From Lojkania enalia (lineage: Eukaryota; Ascomycota; Dothideomycetes; Pleosporales), in assembly GCA_010094045.1 (NCBI GenBank), contig ML986632.1:69036-133035 (forward strand): 64,000 bases of DNA, read 5' to 3'. Both the position numbers and the translations under genes were made by a program. How positions within the stretch are numbered: position 1 is the stretch's first letter; each line of letters starts with the position of its first letter. Below the pieces are notes generated by a model. The model worked only from the letters and a program-made list of their open reading frames with translations. It had not been told where the DNA came from and made no database searches. This document shows positions 12,788-24,718 of this stretch, in pieces.

Positions 12788-15700
12788 ATGGACAAGCAAC
12801 ATTCCGGGGAGCTTCCTACCTATTCAGATGCCGTCCGTCCATGGCTCGATCGTCGCCGGAAACGTAGGACGTTCCGATTGATCGCTGGCGCGTTCTTGGC
12901 GTACTTTGCCTATACCGGTTTCAAGATCGCCAGCAATACTACGAAGTCAACAACCAGCGCATTATCGATTGAGCAACTTCACGCAGATTATTCGATATGT
13001 ACAAGCTTAAGAAACGTACCTATCGAGCCGAGTAGCCCACGTGACCACAATCAACGCTGGTTAAACACGACGAAGCCCGTTCTCATCCGCAATGCCACGA
13101 TATGGACTGGCGAGCCCATGCCTGGAACATCCAAATCGGATGCTCAAGCTGGCAAAGGGTATTCTTGGATTACTGCGGATATCTTCATGGACCACGGCTT
13201 GATCAATTTCATCCTCCCTAACATTCCTCTAAACACCGTCCCAAGAAATACGCAAATATTCGAAGCACATGGCCGCCAACTAACGGCTGGAATCATCGAT
13301 ATGCACAGTCACGCCGGCCTGTCAAGCGTTGGAAATCTGCAGGACGATGTTAATGAGCTTTCGGAGGATATTACGCCGTATGTCAGATCGATTGACGGCC
13401 TGGATCCACTGCAGCCTGAATTTGAGTACATCAAGAGCGGAGGTGTGACGACTTCTCTTATACTCCCCGGAAGTGGAAATAATATGGGAGGCGAGGCTTT
13501 CGTTGTTAAATTTGCCGTCGGCACAAAAAATGGTAGGAACGAGATTAGCCAGCGGGACATGCTTGCTGCACCAGATGCCAGGCTGCGATGGATGAAAATG
13601 GCTTGCGGCGAAAATCCGAAGAAAGTTTATGGGAAGGTTGGGGAACGAGGGCCGTTTAGCAGGTTGGGTGAATGGTGGGAATTTCGACATGCGATGGAAC
13701 AAGCAAGAAACTATGTACGAGAGCAAGACGATTGGTGTGCTGCTGCCGGCACGATTGGTGCTGAGAATATGGCCACATATTTACCTCAGAAGCTTGAATG
13801 GGAAGGCCTTGGAGCTGTTCTACGAGGCCAAGTCAGGGTCAATACGCATTGTTATACGATAGCAGATCTCGAGGCATTCGTCCGATTCACAAACGAATTC
13901 AAATTCAAAATTTGGGCGTTCCATCATGCGCATCAGACATTCTTGATCCCCGATGTACTGAAGAGGGCGTGGGGCGGAACACCCGCAGCTGCTCTCTTTG
14001 CGGACAACAGTAAGTATATTCACTTCTTTTACCCCGTGCGAAAAGAATCCCTTGACATAAGCCATACAGCAAGAGACTGTATATAGTCTCTATCTCTTTC
14101 GACTAAATACTCCAGAGAATCTACACGATGTTATGCAGTTGGAAAAGCCTGCTTCAATATTGATTCCAGTGCCCTGACTCTGTCGAATTACTAACGGCTC
14201 GTCAGTGTATTATAAAGTGGAAGCCTACACCGCATCTGAAAAAACTGGGAAAATTCTCTACGAACATGGAATAACGCCGACTTATGTTAGCGACAACCCA
14301 GTCCTCAACTCACAGCACGTAGTCGTCGAAGCCGCCAAGGCCTATGGTTATGGCTTGCCTTATCACGCCGCTCTCGCTGGAATAACATCTGCACCTGCCG
14401 AACTCCTAGGTTTAGGACATAGAATTGGAAAGATCAAGGAAGGTTACGATGCAGATATTGTAGTTTGGGATTCTGATCCACTCTCCGCTGGTGCAACACC
14501 CGTACAAGTCTGGATCGACGGCGCACCTCAATTTCAGAATCCAGTGGCCTTGAAGAAGCCAATTACCCCGCCCATAGAACCCGATCTATCGCTCGCTGAA
14601 GATTCTGCGAAGCATAACGTAGAAGGGGATCTAATAATATCAGGTCTCTCCCAAGTGTATCTCAATGAGGTCGAAGAATCATTCGACACTTCCCATCAAG
14701 CCGTTGCCATCATTACGAATGGTTCGCTTTCCTGCATCGGCATCTGCATAGACAAATTAATCCTAGCCCACAAATCTAACACACCAGTCATTAATCTTAA
14801 GAACGGCTATATCACTCCTCCATTCACAGGCTTCGGCTCCGCAATCGGCATGATCGAAATTGACGCAGAAGAAGATACGCATGACGGTGCACCTCCCTCG
14901 AACGGCATCACGCGTGCGGTAGACGGTCTCCAATTCGGCGGTAAACACCTTCTTCACGCTTACGAGCGCGGCGTAACCAAGGCCATCTCCGCCCCAACCG
15001 AATACTCAATCGACGGCAAAGGTATCAGCGTCGGATTCCACACCGGTGCCAAACACGCTTTAGAAGAAGACGCTGTATGGCAAAATGAGGTAGCATTACA
15101 CTACATTCTCACGCTCAGCGCTAAGCGCGACAAATCCAGCATCTCAAACGCCATCGCATCGCTACGAGGCAAGCTCCTCGACGCCATCTATTCCAATGAG
15201 ACGTTCGCTGGGAAAGCCATATACTCGGAAGATGCCTACTTGAAGAGGGTAGTCAATGGCTCTCTGCCCTTGGTCCTAAGCGTCCACAGCGCAGACACCA
15301 TCGCCACCATCATCGCCCTCAAATCCGAAATCGAATCTGCTATATCCTCCGCTGCTCATTCCACGCCCTCTGTTTCTGAACATAAACTCCGAGTTATAAT
15401 AATAGGCGGTGCAGAATCGCATCTTCTAGCCGCAGAGCTCGCGCACGCTTCCATCCCCGTCATCCTCGCGCCTCTCCTCCCGCATGCACAATCCTGGGAT
15501 CAACGCCGAGGCCTCACAGGCGCACCGCTGACGAAAGGCACTGCCATCGACCACCTCATCGCTGCAGGAGTCTTAGTAGGGATCAGCGTTGAGGAGGCTT
15601 GGGAGACTAGGGATTTGGGACTGTTGGCGGGAATTGCGTATGCCAACAGCGAGGGGAAGCTGGGGTTTAGAGAGGCGTTGGACTTGGTGGGCGCGAATCT

Positions 15701-15845
15701 TGATAAGATGCTTGGGTTGGAGAGAGGGAGGGGGAAGGTCGGTGCGAAGAATGACGAGTGGGTGGTGTGGGAGGGGAGTCCGTTACAGATTGGTGGGCGA
15801 GTGAGGGCGGTGCCAGGAAGAGGGAAGACGGTGGTTTGGTCGTAG
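12788..15845 (+). CDS. Membrane-anchored amidohydrolase with two tandem modules
   Basis: Exons 12788-14009 and 14206-15845 (196-bp intron, GTAAGT donor, ACTAAC branch 12 bases before CAG) give 953 residues. A short cytosolic tail is followed by one hydrophobic segment (LIAGAFLAYFAYTGF, about residues 35-50), predicting a single-pass type II membrane protein. The first module carries amidohydrolase metal ligands: His173/His175 (DMHSHAG), later histidines in RVNTHC and FHHAHQ, and the Asp in TYVSDNP after the intron. It ends with the usual strand motif GKIKEGYDADIVVWD. From about residue 610 a second copy of the fold begins (DLIISGLSQVYL), but the position matching HSHAG reads PFTGFGSAIG, so it lacks metal ligands. 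Relatives in fungi are often labelled carbohydrate esterase family 9 or imidazolonepropionase-like. The substrate is unknown. It converges with the protease downstream. Confidence 0.88.
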
Positions 15846-16455
15846 GTTATGACTGGATTTGTATAAGTAGACGTATGTAGCTGCTACCTACTCAATATTT
15901 TATTCATCCAAGTTGGGAGTTTTCTTAGTGGGTTAATTCTAAATACCTTCTTGAAGTTTATTGACAGATGAGACAAATATTGCGCAAATAACAGCATTTC
16001 AAAGTTTCTTGACTATACTATGGCTCTCACTGCGAGTCTTTTTTAGATAACTAGCTAATAGGACACTGTAGACGGTCAATGGCTAGCGAAACTTGAGGGA
16101 ATTTTAGACTGAAAGTCTCGTCCGGAGAACCATGGTGTATTGTAGACGGAATGAAGCTTCGAGGGAAGCATGAAAATGGGAATGAACTTTGCGGAGTGAA
16201 GGTCAAACCTACACATGAGTATTGACTTTGTTCCTATTTCAAGAGCATAGAAAAGAAATCAGTATTGGAGAAAATATCATTATATAACTTGAACCTATCA
16301 TCTCATGCATCCAAATGCAAACCCTCAATCAAAAAAACGCCAAAGAAGTGCTAACTAATTACATCGTCATCATCCGCCAAAACTCCCACCCATGCCTTCA
16401 TTCATGCATGCAAAAACAAACATATCCAAGGAAATCATAGTCAGAGGAGCTGAAG
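15846..16455. other. Convergent 3' intergenic region
   Basis: An AT-rich spacer between the tail-to-tail ends of the amidohydrolase and protease genes. It presumably holds both 3' UTRs; no gene is seen. Confidence 0.5.
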
Positions 16456-18509
16456 CTAGCAGACATCATCCGGAACATCAAAGCTTCCCACGCGATTCGA
16501 AGAGCTATAAGAAGCATCTACACCCAGCCCACGCTTGGCGAAAGCGGTCCAGATCTCGCACTGGTTCTCACCACCGGTGAGAGCCTTGTCGGCATCGAGG
16601 ATAGCGTTACGGGCGGAGACGAAGTTAGGGTTGCAGGGTTGGCTGCGTGTCAATGTTAGTTTACTTATCCTGAGTAGAGAAAAGATATTTAAGACTCGAC
16701 TTACAGTGCCATTCCATCCATGACAAGCTTCATTGTAAGGTACTTTCCGTCACTAGGGATACCATTCGGCATATCTGGCTTCTCGCCGTCATTCTTGCCA
16801 TGCTTATCAATCAGGTTCCACAGAACCTCGTATAGCATCGTGGCCCAAACCGTACCAATAGCATGTACCGCGCCCAAATTGTTGACATCTGTGTAGACGT
16901 GGGGATTGGTGTCCATGTCGGTCGAGTAAACATAGGTACGGATACCGGCTGGGTTGTTGTTAACCCAAGCACCCATGGGGTAGTCAGTTTCGCGAGTGTC
17001 GGCGGGCTTGAGACGGATGGCGGTAGCCATGAAGTCGGACCAACCTTCGCCCATACCGCCCGCTTCGAGAATACCCAAGCAGCCAGAGTTGGAGGGACCG
17101 CCGGTCAAGCGGTTAGAGAGACCGTGAGTGTACTCATGGATGACGACGCCAGCTTCGAAACTACAGTCACGACGAGGAGTTGACCTAGTCCAAATGTACA
17201 TCCTCATGCGGCCTGGCTGGCCATCTGGAGGGGTGGCAAAATTGGCGTTGTTGGTGCCGGATCCATCTTGAGCGTTGAGAATGACAAAGTCGTTGCCGAC
17301 ACCGCCACCGCCGTTGTTGTTGACCTCGAAGTTTCCGGCACGCTCGTTGAAGCCCAAAGTGTGCAGCAAGTCGTGGTACTTGTTACCAGTATAGAAAAGC
17401 TGAGTGGTAGAAGCATTTGCGTAAACGGCAGGGTTTGTTTCCTCTAGGGAGTAGGGATATTCAAACGTGAGAGTATCGCTTTGTGGACGGGGGTTGTTCA
17501 GGTAGCTACTTCCTCCAGAAGGATTAATTTGGGCAATTGCATTGTTGCCCCTTGTGGCGGTAAAGGACTCCGCTCCAGTGTCATGCCATCCAAATTCGCT
17601 AGCATCATTGTCGAATGGATCGGTGAGAACGACTCGCTCGCCCTCAGTGGGATCGTTAATACCCCAAGGACTACAATTAATTAGCCCCTCCATGTCATAT
17701 GGCTAGGTAACACTCACTAGACTTCATAGGTAGCATCTGCACTGTAATCGACGACAGCAACGACCTTATCACCTGTCGTAGCATCAACGTAGTTAAGGAG
17801 CCAGTTGCTCAAGATGTCAGTCTCGACTCTCCAGGTAAGCGTAAGTTTGCCATCCTGCTGGAGATATACAAGGCGAGCCTCAGGCTCGTTTACGGTGCCA
17901 GTGGTGTCCTTAATCGCAAATGTCTCCTTCTCTTCCTTGGGCTCTGCAGATGCTTTCTCAGCTTCAACAGGAAGTGCAAGGGTGTTAACGGCTCCCTTCA
18001 AAGCTTCGGCGGGATCAACTTGATCCCGCCTAACTAGGGAGGGGACGTCTCCGCTGTAGAATGAATTTCCGAATGAGAATATTTGCCCATCCTTAGCAAT
18101 CTAAGGTCCCGATTAGACATAGAGGAATGCATACACGTGGTACATGATATCTTACGTTGACATGAAAATCGGCATTATCAATGTCAAGACCATTTGCAGT
18201 CTGCTTGAAATTGATGTGCGTAATACCGTTGGTTCCGGTATAAAAATCTTTGACCAACCGGAAAGTTGCTCCGGGGATAGTTTTCTTGACTAGCTCTGTT
18301 GCGGTATCCACCGGGTCGGCTCTCTTCACACGAAGAAGGGAAGAATCACTCTCAACCTTGATTGTGTCTGCATACTCAGACGCAACTTTCAGGCGAAAGG
18401 CGTTGAGATCAACAGCGCGTTTGCGAATGCTGGGAGAAGTGTTTGAAAGCGGATGGGCGCTAACCCCAATAGCCAAAGACGCCAAACCAACGAGGATAGT
18501 AGACCGCAT
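16456..18509 (-). CDS. mep: Secreted fungalysin metalloprotease (peptidase M36)
   Basis: Four exons (18156-18509, 17718-18100, 16705-17670, 16456-16642) with introns of 55, 47 and 62 bp give 629 residues, the normal size for extracellular elastinolytic metalloproteases. A signal peptide is clear ([18 protein letters not shown]). It is followed by a propeptide of about 230 residues (FTP and PepSY-like part, [17 protein letters not shown]). The mature enzyme begins near the motif [14 protein letters not shown]. The zinc site is His424-Glu425-x-x-His428 ([13 protein letters not shown]), with the third ligand Glu454 in GGMGEGWSD. The C-terminus has the family motif [19 protein letters not shown], formed across intron 3. 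The enzyme degrades extracellular proteins. M36 proteases are common in saprotrophic and host-associated fungi, so lifestyle cannot be inferred from this gene. No broken site is seen. Confidence 0.96.
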
Positions 18510-20985
18510 CTTGAGAAACGAATTGATATCAGACCAAAGAGACTATGAATAAGGGAATGATGTTGGACAAAATCTTGCATACCTACCCCCTCTACTTATA
18601 CTTTCTAGCTTCAGCTATTCTCGTCGGACGCCTAACGATTAGGTAGCTACTTCCTGAGCTAGTTACTTCCTCCTGCCAAATTTCAATATGTGCTGTAGAA
18701 CCCTGGGATTCCTCAACCGGCATCTCCCTCTGCGCCGAGACATCCTCTTTGTGGCTGCCTTTTCAAGGAGTATCCCCATTGAACGGTTGCTCATAGCTTG
18801 AAAACGAATGAAATGTACGCCGAAGACTCTTGGCATAGAGGGCGTCTTGGGAAGTAGGCTGTCGAACCCTGGCATTCCGTTTTCTGGGCACTTTATACTG
18901 CATCAATGCATTAGCGAGCGGACCAGCAACCTTCCCGAACGGGCTGAAGGATTCTGGTCGTCAGCCCTTCCAGGCACCACAGCAGCTCTTCTCCAGGTAC
19001 GGAAACGGCCTTAGATGTTAAAAGCTGGGGAGGCGAGAGGCGCGGTTCGGTCATGCACGAACCTTTGGGCGGACCACAATTTGTCAGGCGACGCCGATTC
19101 CAAGTCAACGGAAAATTATTATTCATAGCATTGACTTGAGATATTTTAGCACGATACGGTTACTCCCTGCGAGAGCGAAAAATCCAGTTGCTTGGTCAAA
19201 AAAAGACGTCACGGCATGCGCTTTTCACGGCGGTCCATTATTAGAGGCCTTACCGCCGGATATCGAAGCTGGGCTGCTGTTTGCGTCGAGTTAGCTCTAT
19301 TATACACTAGTAGCAGAGTCTGGCTCATTTAATATCGAGGATAGCGGTCTGCTCTGCCGCTGACGCTGTGGACCTGGTCGACCCTTCACCTGCCCTATCA
19401 AGATGTACAATATCGTGCCACACGATTAATATCGACAACCGCACAATCGCAATCAATACCATGCGACCAATCTCCTGCGAAAGAGAGGTGAGATAGAAGG
19501 CGTAAACGAGGATGTGGGTGGACGGGGTAGACGGAAGTGTTTCAAGCTACATAGACGGAAATGAGATTTGGCTGTTACATAATAAGCCTACGAGCATCTA
19601 ATGTACCGGTGTCCTTTAGGAACGGGCAAAGATTCCTAATGGATGTGTAGCTACGCCCCCAAAGTCAATAATACACGACATTATGATCTGCTTGTGGTTT
19701 AGCGGAGAACCTCGGGAGGCCCCGTCGTTGGGGATGTCTCCTTCGTATGTCACGTGCCATCCCTTTCACTTGCTACCTTCCTAGTACAGCTAGTCCGAAT
19801 CCTTATCTCTAGACGTACCAATGGAGGTCATGCACCGCTGTGAGGCATAGACGTACTGTCCATGGTCTTTCCTTGGTGCGGATAGTCCGCCTCTAGCCTT
19901 TGATTTTGAGATAGTCATGTCGATCAATATTTACACCTTTTAGAGGCAGGGAATATCTCGTATTTGGGCTACAGATTCAAGAGAATGCTCACACAAATCA
20001 TTCCGAAATACACTACACCTACCTTTTGCCCACCACCATCTCAAGTGCCGATCAATATTTGTAATTGTTGAGATGCACCTAGACTGCTGACAGTCTCGTC
20101 GAGTACGACGATGGTTGAACGTTATAGGCTCGGGGGGACCGTTAGGAAGTAATTTTCCGATAAATGCTGCTAAGGAACAGAATCCATCTGTGGGCTGGAG
20201 TACGCCCCGCCTTGTGGCAGTGCACATTTAGTACGGCAAAGCTCTCCCACTCCCCTCCAATCATATTTGTCGACTGCATTGCGTCAAAGTCCGTACAGCA
20301 ATGTACTGAAGCATGTGACCAATCAGCTTCTACAAACCCCAAATAGTGTAAATAGGAAGTATACATCCCAGCATTCAATAGGTTTAAGGAGGATGGATGA
20401 TTTAAGAATTGATCAGGTAGTAGATGAGTTCCGAATTTCCCGTTGAATATTTGGAAGCTGTACCACTAGATACGAAGGTTTGCACTGCTTGAGCAAGATT
20501 ATTAGCATGAGTTGCAAGGAAGCGTCAGCAGTAATCGTCATTCAGCGAGATTTGTGTCCCAGAACAGTGGTAGAGTAGGTGATTGATTCTAACGAAATAT
20601 TGAAGCGCTTCGGCGTTCCCCGCTCATCGGCTCCTTAATACCTACAGCATCAGCAGATATGGATAAGATGCAAGGGGAGCGTCAGCAAGTATCTCAAGCG
20701 GAATTTGTATTAGACATCGGCGGTGTACGTATAGTCACCGGATATTTTCCCCTAGACCAATCATTTTCTAGGAAGAGTATGTGGTAGATTTCCAGTTCAG
20801 TCACGGAGCGAACTCAGAAAGGGAGGTCATTCCACAATTTCCTCATGATCCCCTCTTTTTCCTACTCATGGTATTTCCGTCTATTCTAAAAAACGAGGAT
20901 ATGCCAGTCCCAAGACGCCGGTATGCTCCTCTACGTACATACAAATGTCTAATTGTTGGTTACATCGCTTTACCATCATTCGTAT
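18510..20985. other. 2.5-kb intergenic region
   Basis: The part next to 18510 is the promoter of the protease gene. The rest holds only short frames without motifs on either strand (for example 19940-20378 minus). No RNA gene or transposon feature was recognised. Confidence 0.5.
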
Positions 20986-23900
20986 TTACAAGACAATCAA
21001 GTTACTAATTCGGACTCCCTGGCTAACGAAATAATAACGTCGTCTGACACCAATTCCTTTCGCTCTTTTCAATAGCTGGATCGTGTCATCCCCGCCGCTA
21101 ACCATAATCAAGGGGATAGGATTCGGACGAGGAAGACCGGAAGGTGTGAACTGAGTCTCGTCGAGGAGAGGTTGAACTAGCGGAATGCTAAACTGTGCGG
21201 GCTTCTGGCGGTCTGCCATTTTGCGATCAGAGATCTTTGATTTGGAATTTGCGTCATGGGGTGTCCCGCTTTTCTCCGCTTTTCTGTATTCTCTTTGCCT
21301 CAGTATATCTGCCTCCTCTTCGGCGGTAGCCCAGTCATACTCCAAGACTTCATGCCCTGGATAGCTTATGATGACGACTAGCTGCAGGCTACTGCTCTTG
21401 GGTGGGTATGCCGGGATATTGCGCAGCTTCGTGCTAAAACTGCAACCGCCCCTTGGTATGGCAATGACCTGGTAATTCCTGGGGATATCAATAGGCAGAC
21501 GCTCATCGCAAAGCGAATTTGGGTGCACGTAGATGTTTGACCAGATGAGGGGGTTGCTGGAACTGTAGGCTAGGTCTGGATCGGTAGCGTCTGGAAGCGG
21601 GGCAGCACCTGGGCCTGTAGGAAGCGTGCCATGAACGGCATAGCGCTGAATTGCTGGTTCCTTGGTTGAAGGTGCGGGAGTCGAGGGGGAATGAGAAGTA
21701 TGAGATGGAGGGGTTGACGAAAGTAGCGACTGGAGGGACGAAAGTAACGATGAGAGATATGAAGGCTCATTTGCTAGATCCTCTTGGTCCACATTTATGT
21801 CAAACGTCTCTATGATGTCGAGATTTGAAAGGCTTCCGTTTTCGCCAAAGACGTCATCGAGTAGATTAGAAAGGCTATTGGAAGGAGGTGCAGTTTCAGG
21901 AGGGGGTGGTGCATCGACCATTAAATCTAGTGTCGATCCGTCACGAGTTCGTGTAAAAAAAGGGTCCAAAGGGTTGAAATTTTCGATTGTGGAACGCGAC
22001 ATGTATACCTTTTCGTCACGACCAAGAGCAACGTTGGATATGGCGTAAATGCGGAATTGGTCATCAACGAGGACCCGATCCTTACCGGGGAGCTTGTCGG
22101 GTTCCCGAACCATACCAAGTCGGAGCCCGCTCATAGAGTTGACCAAGATGCCCTCATGCACGCGTTGCAATGAACCCATTTGAATTGTATTTGGAAGATT
22201 GGGAAACGATAGATCGAAGGTCGATCGTGTAGCTATTATGGAGCTCGTCGCATTCCAAGGAACAAGGTCTGGAGGAAGGGTCCAAGGATAATAACTGTAA
22301 TTCGAGGGTGATTGAATATCGGAAATTGATATGCTGGGATGGTCTTCATTAAACTCCACGAGAGGCGATTCAAGCGTCTCTACGGTAGGCATGAGATGCA
22401 ATCGTGCGAGGCTCGCTGCGTGAAACACATCGGGCCTTGCAGCAGTTGCCGATATACTGAATGGAACGGGCACCGGAGGAAGAATGCAAATACCTGGCGT
22501 AGGCTTTCTTTCTGGCAACGGAGGTGTGCGTGTGGATGGGGTGGCTTGACGTATCCGTTTTGGAATTATCAAGGGGTGGCCTTCGGTAGTGAAAACAAAA
22601 GGCGCATCCCAGGTATTTAGAGGGTGAGTCGGATCGAAAAGGAGAAATAGATATTTCGCTGTTTCGCCTAGGAAAAAACTCTCCATCCTGTCACTTAGCT
22701 CACCAGTCCGAACATCTTGTAAGCCGGCCCAACCGCACTTTGTCCAGCACCGCCGTTTGATGTCACGAAGCGCCATCTCCCCTACGTGGAGATACCAAGG
22801 ATCTTTGGTCGCTCGGTAAAGATACCAGGTAGACTCTATAAACTCGGGACGGCCACCCCACCAACGAAGACCGCTCTCGATACTTCCAGTTGCGGTCGAC
22901 CATCTTTCTGGCATTGCAGAGTATCTGTTCCAAAGTGCAGTGTAGAGGAGATGGGTCTCAATAGCCTCGTCTAGCTCACCAGCTAGAGTCAAAAGACCTT
23001 GATAGTAGGCACTTAAGCTGTCAATCCAGAAAGCTCGCATGGCACCCGTGTATAGATCGACCTGTATATAGTGAGGGTGCTGGTGCGTAGCGCCTCGATA
23101 AATGTGCCGCTTAATACCTTCATGAGCATCCTGCCACGCTTGAAGGAACGCATCAGGAGAGTCGTGTGCAGCATTTTCTGAATTATACGGAAGGCCAGAG
23201 AGGAGAATGTGTGACTTCAGAGAATATTCGAAAAAGCTGTCAATACCAGCGCCAATGCCTGTATACGGTGATACCCATTGCCCAGTCTCGGCATCTATCC
23301 CGGCCCCAATTAAACCAATACTAGTTCTTCGCTGCCAGACGGCCCAAAATGCATCTTTTGCTGCTGTCTCGTATCGAGAATCTCCAGTCAAGCGACTAAG
23401 GGTAGAGAATTCCAGTACCAGACTTCCGGCACCAGCGCTACAAGTCTCAGTAATTTCAGTGCCTTTGCTATTGTTGTCCTTCTTGCACTGCCCGTTCTCC
23501 GCATCCGCATTATACGGAGAATTGGGATAGAATGGAATTCCATGACGTAGATTCACTCGCGGGTATGGAAGACCGGTTGGTGAGTAAAAAGCTGGCATGA
23601 GGCGGTCAGCAAGGTCCTTGGCCAAGCGAAGGAGCTGTCCATCGTAAACTAATCCATTTCTCCAAAATACACCGTCTCTTCCATTCCTCCTCTCAACTTT
23701 TGGTTCATATCCACGAATCGGTAGATCTCCGACTGCGAACTGGTGCGCGCTCAATAGTCCCCCAACCCCGCGGATGACTGTTTCAAAGACTTGCACTTTG
23801 CTGTCCTGATCAAAACCCCGCGCTCTCTTCCCTTGACCTGCCGGTCCGCTAGTACCATCTCCATAGTGCTCGACCAGCAATTTCACGCCGTCTTGAAAGT

Positions 23901-24346
23901 CTTCCAGAGGTTTGTTACGGCTCTGCTTGACAGGCGGGGGCGACGAAGCAAAAATACCAAGCGTAGATAAGCTGTCTATCAACGTCAAAGAATAGTTTCC
24001 CAGGACATCGTTCACTTCAATATGGGCGGGGTTTTGGCGATCGCGGGTAAGCGGTCCGCACGTGAGCGGGCGTAGCTCATCCTCGGGGAAAGCATGCTTC
24101 ATGTAGTTGTCGTAGCCATGGTAGAAGATGTCTCTTGTTTCTTGGCTGCGCTGAATTAGCATGCGTAGTTTACTGCGGGATAGATTGGGGAAATGCTCAC
24201 CAGAGATGCGATATGGTCTCATCGGTCATGCAATGTCCGAGGATCGCCCAACACGATATCAGCAGGAAAAAGAGCCATAGTCGGTGGGATACGGCTCTCC
24301 CGAGCATCTGAGCGAGCGGCAACAAAGGCCTTCCAATCAATTGCAT
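20986..24346 (-). CDS. mnl1: ER degradation-enhancing alpha-mannosidase (GH47, Mnl1/Htm1/EDEM type) with PA domain
   Basis: Exons 24201-24346 and 20986-24145 give 1101 residues. Exon 1 supplies an ER signal peptide (LWLFFLLISCWAILGHC); the start is Met at 24346 or, 13 codons later, at 24307. A 55-bp intron with a GCTAAT branch joins ISHLC to QETRDIFYHGYDNYM, restoring the family's usual L-x-QET-x-FYHG-x-DNYM start. The GH47 domain (about residues 50-530) shows HAFPEDELRP, VNDVLGNYSLTLIDSLSTL, VFETVIRG and TGAMRAFWIDSLSAYYQG. A protease-associated domain follows near 880-990 (IAIPRGGCSFSTKLRNI). Htm1/EDEM proteins trim mannose from misfolded glycoproteins in the ER lumen, marking them for degradation with Pdi1. 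A model starting at 24222 would lack the signal peptide. The gene diverges from tim50. Confidence 0.92.
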
Positions 24347-24718
24347 GCCCGGACGAGTCTCGACATGGAGACATGGGACTAGCAACAGAGACACGAGACA
24401 CAGGCGGGCCGACGATGCACAGAGAGGTGGTCGGGCTTTAGCATTGTCGGGTCAGCCGCCTCTGGAAGTTGGCAAGCTGTTCACTTTCACCCCACAGAAG
24501 CGGAAAAGCGCATCTGAGCACGGGCCAGCACTGGGGAAGGGCTTGGCGTACAATTATTTCATTCTACGATGATGGTGGAAGACCACTCTTACCATCGGGA
24601 CTGCCTCGAGAGCTCCTTCAGGCACACCCGCCATTCCAACCGCTCTCTTCGTCCATGTATTTACAACACGCATTCTCTTTGTAATTTATACTCTCTGAAT
24701 CATTAACCTCACCCAACG
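24347..24718. promoter_or_regulatory. Shared divergent promoter of mnl1 and tim50
   Basis: Only 372 bases separate the two start codons. The strip must hold both promoters and leaders. I did not recognise a specific binding site. Confidence 0.55.

Noticed and set aside
11029..18509. Reductase, amidohydrolase and protease as a metabolic gene cluster
   Set aside because: No core biosynthetic enzyme, transporter or regulator accompanies them, and the protease is on the opposite strand; neighbouring position alone is not evidence.
24173..24200. 28-base intron as an alternative for mnl1
   Set aside because: It keeps the frame, but is shorter than any credible fungal intron and inserts extra residues before the conserved QETRDIFYHG. 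The 55-bp intron fits the branch point and the family.
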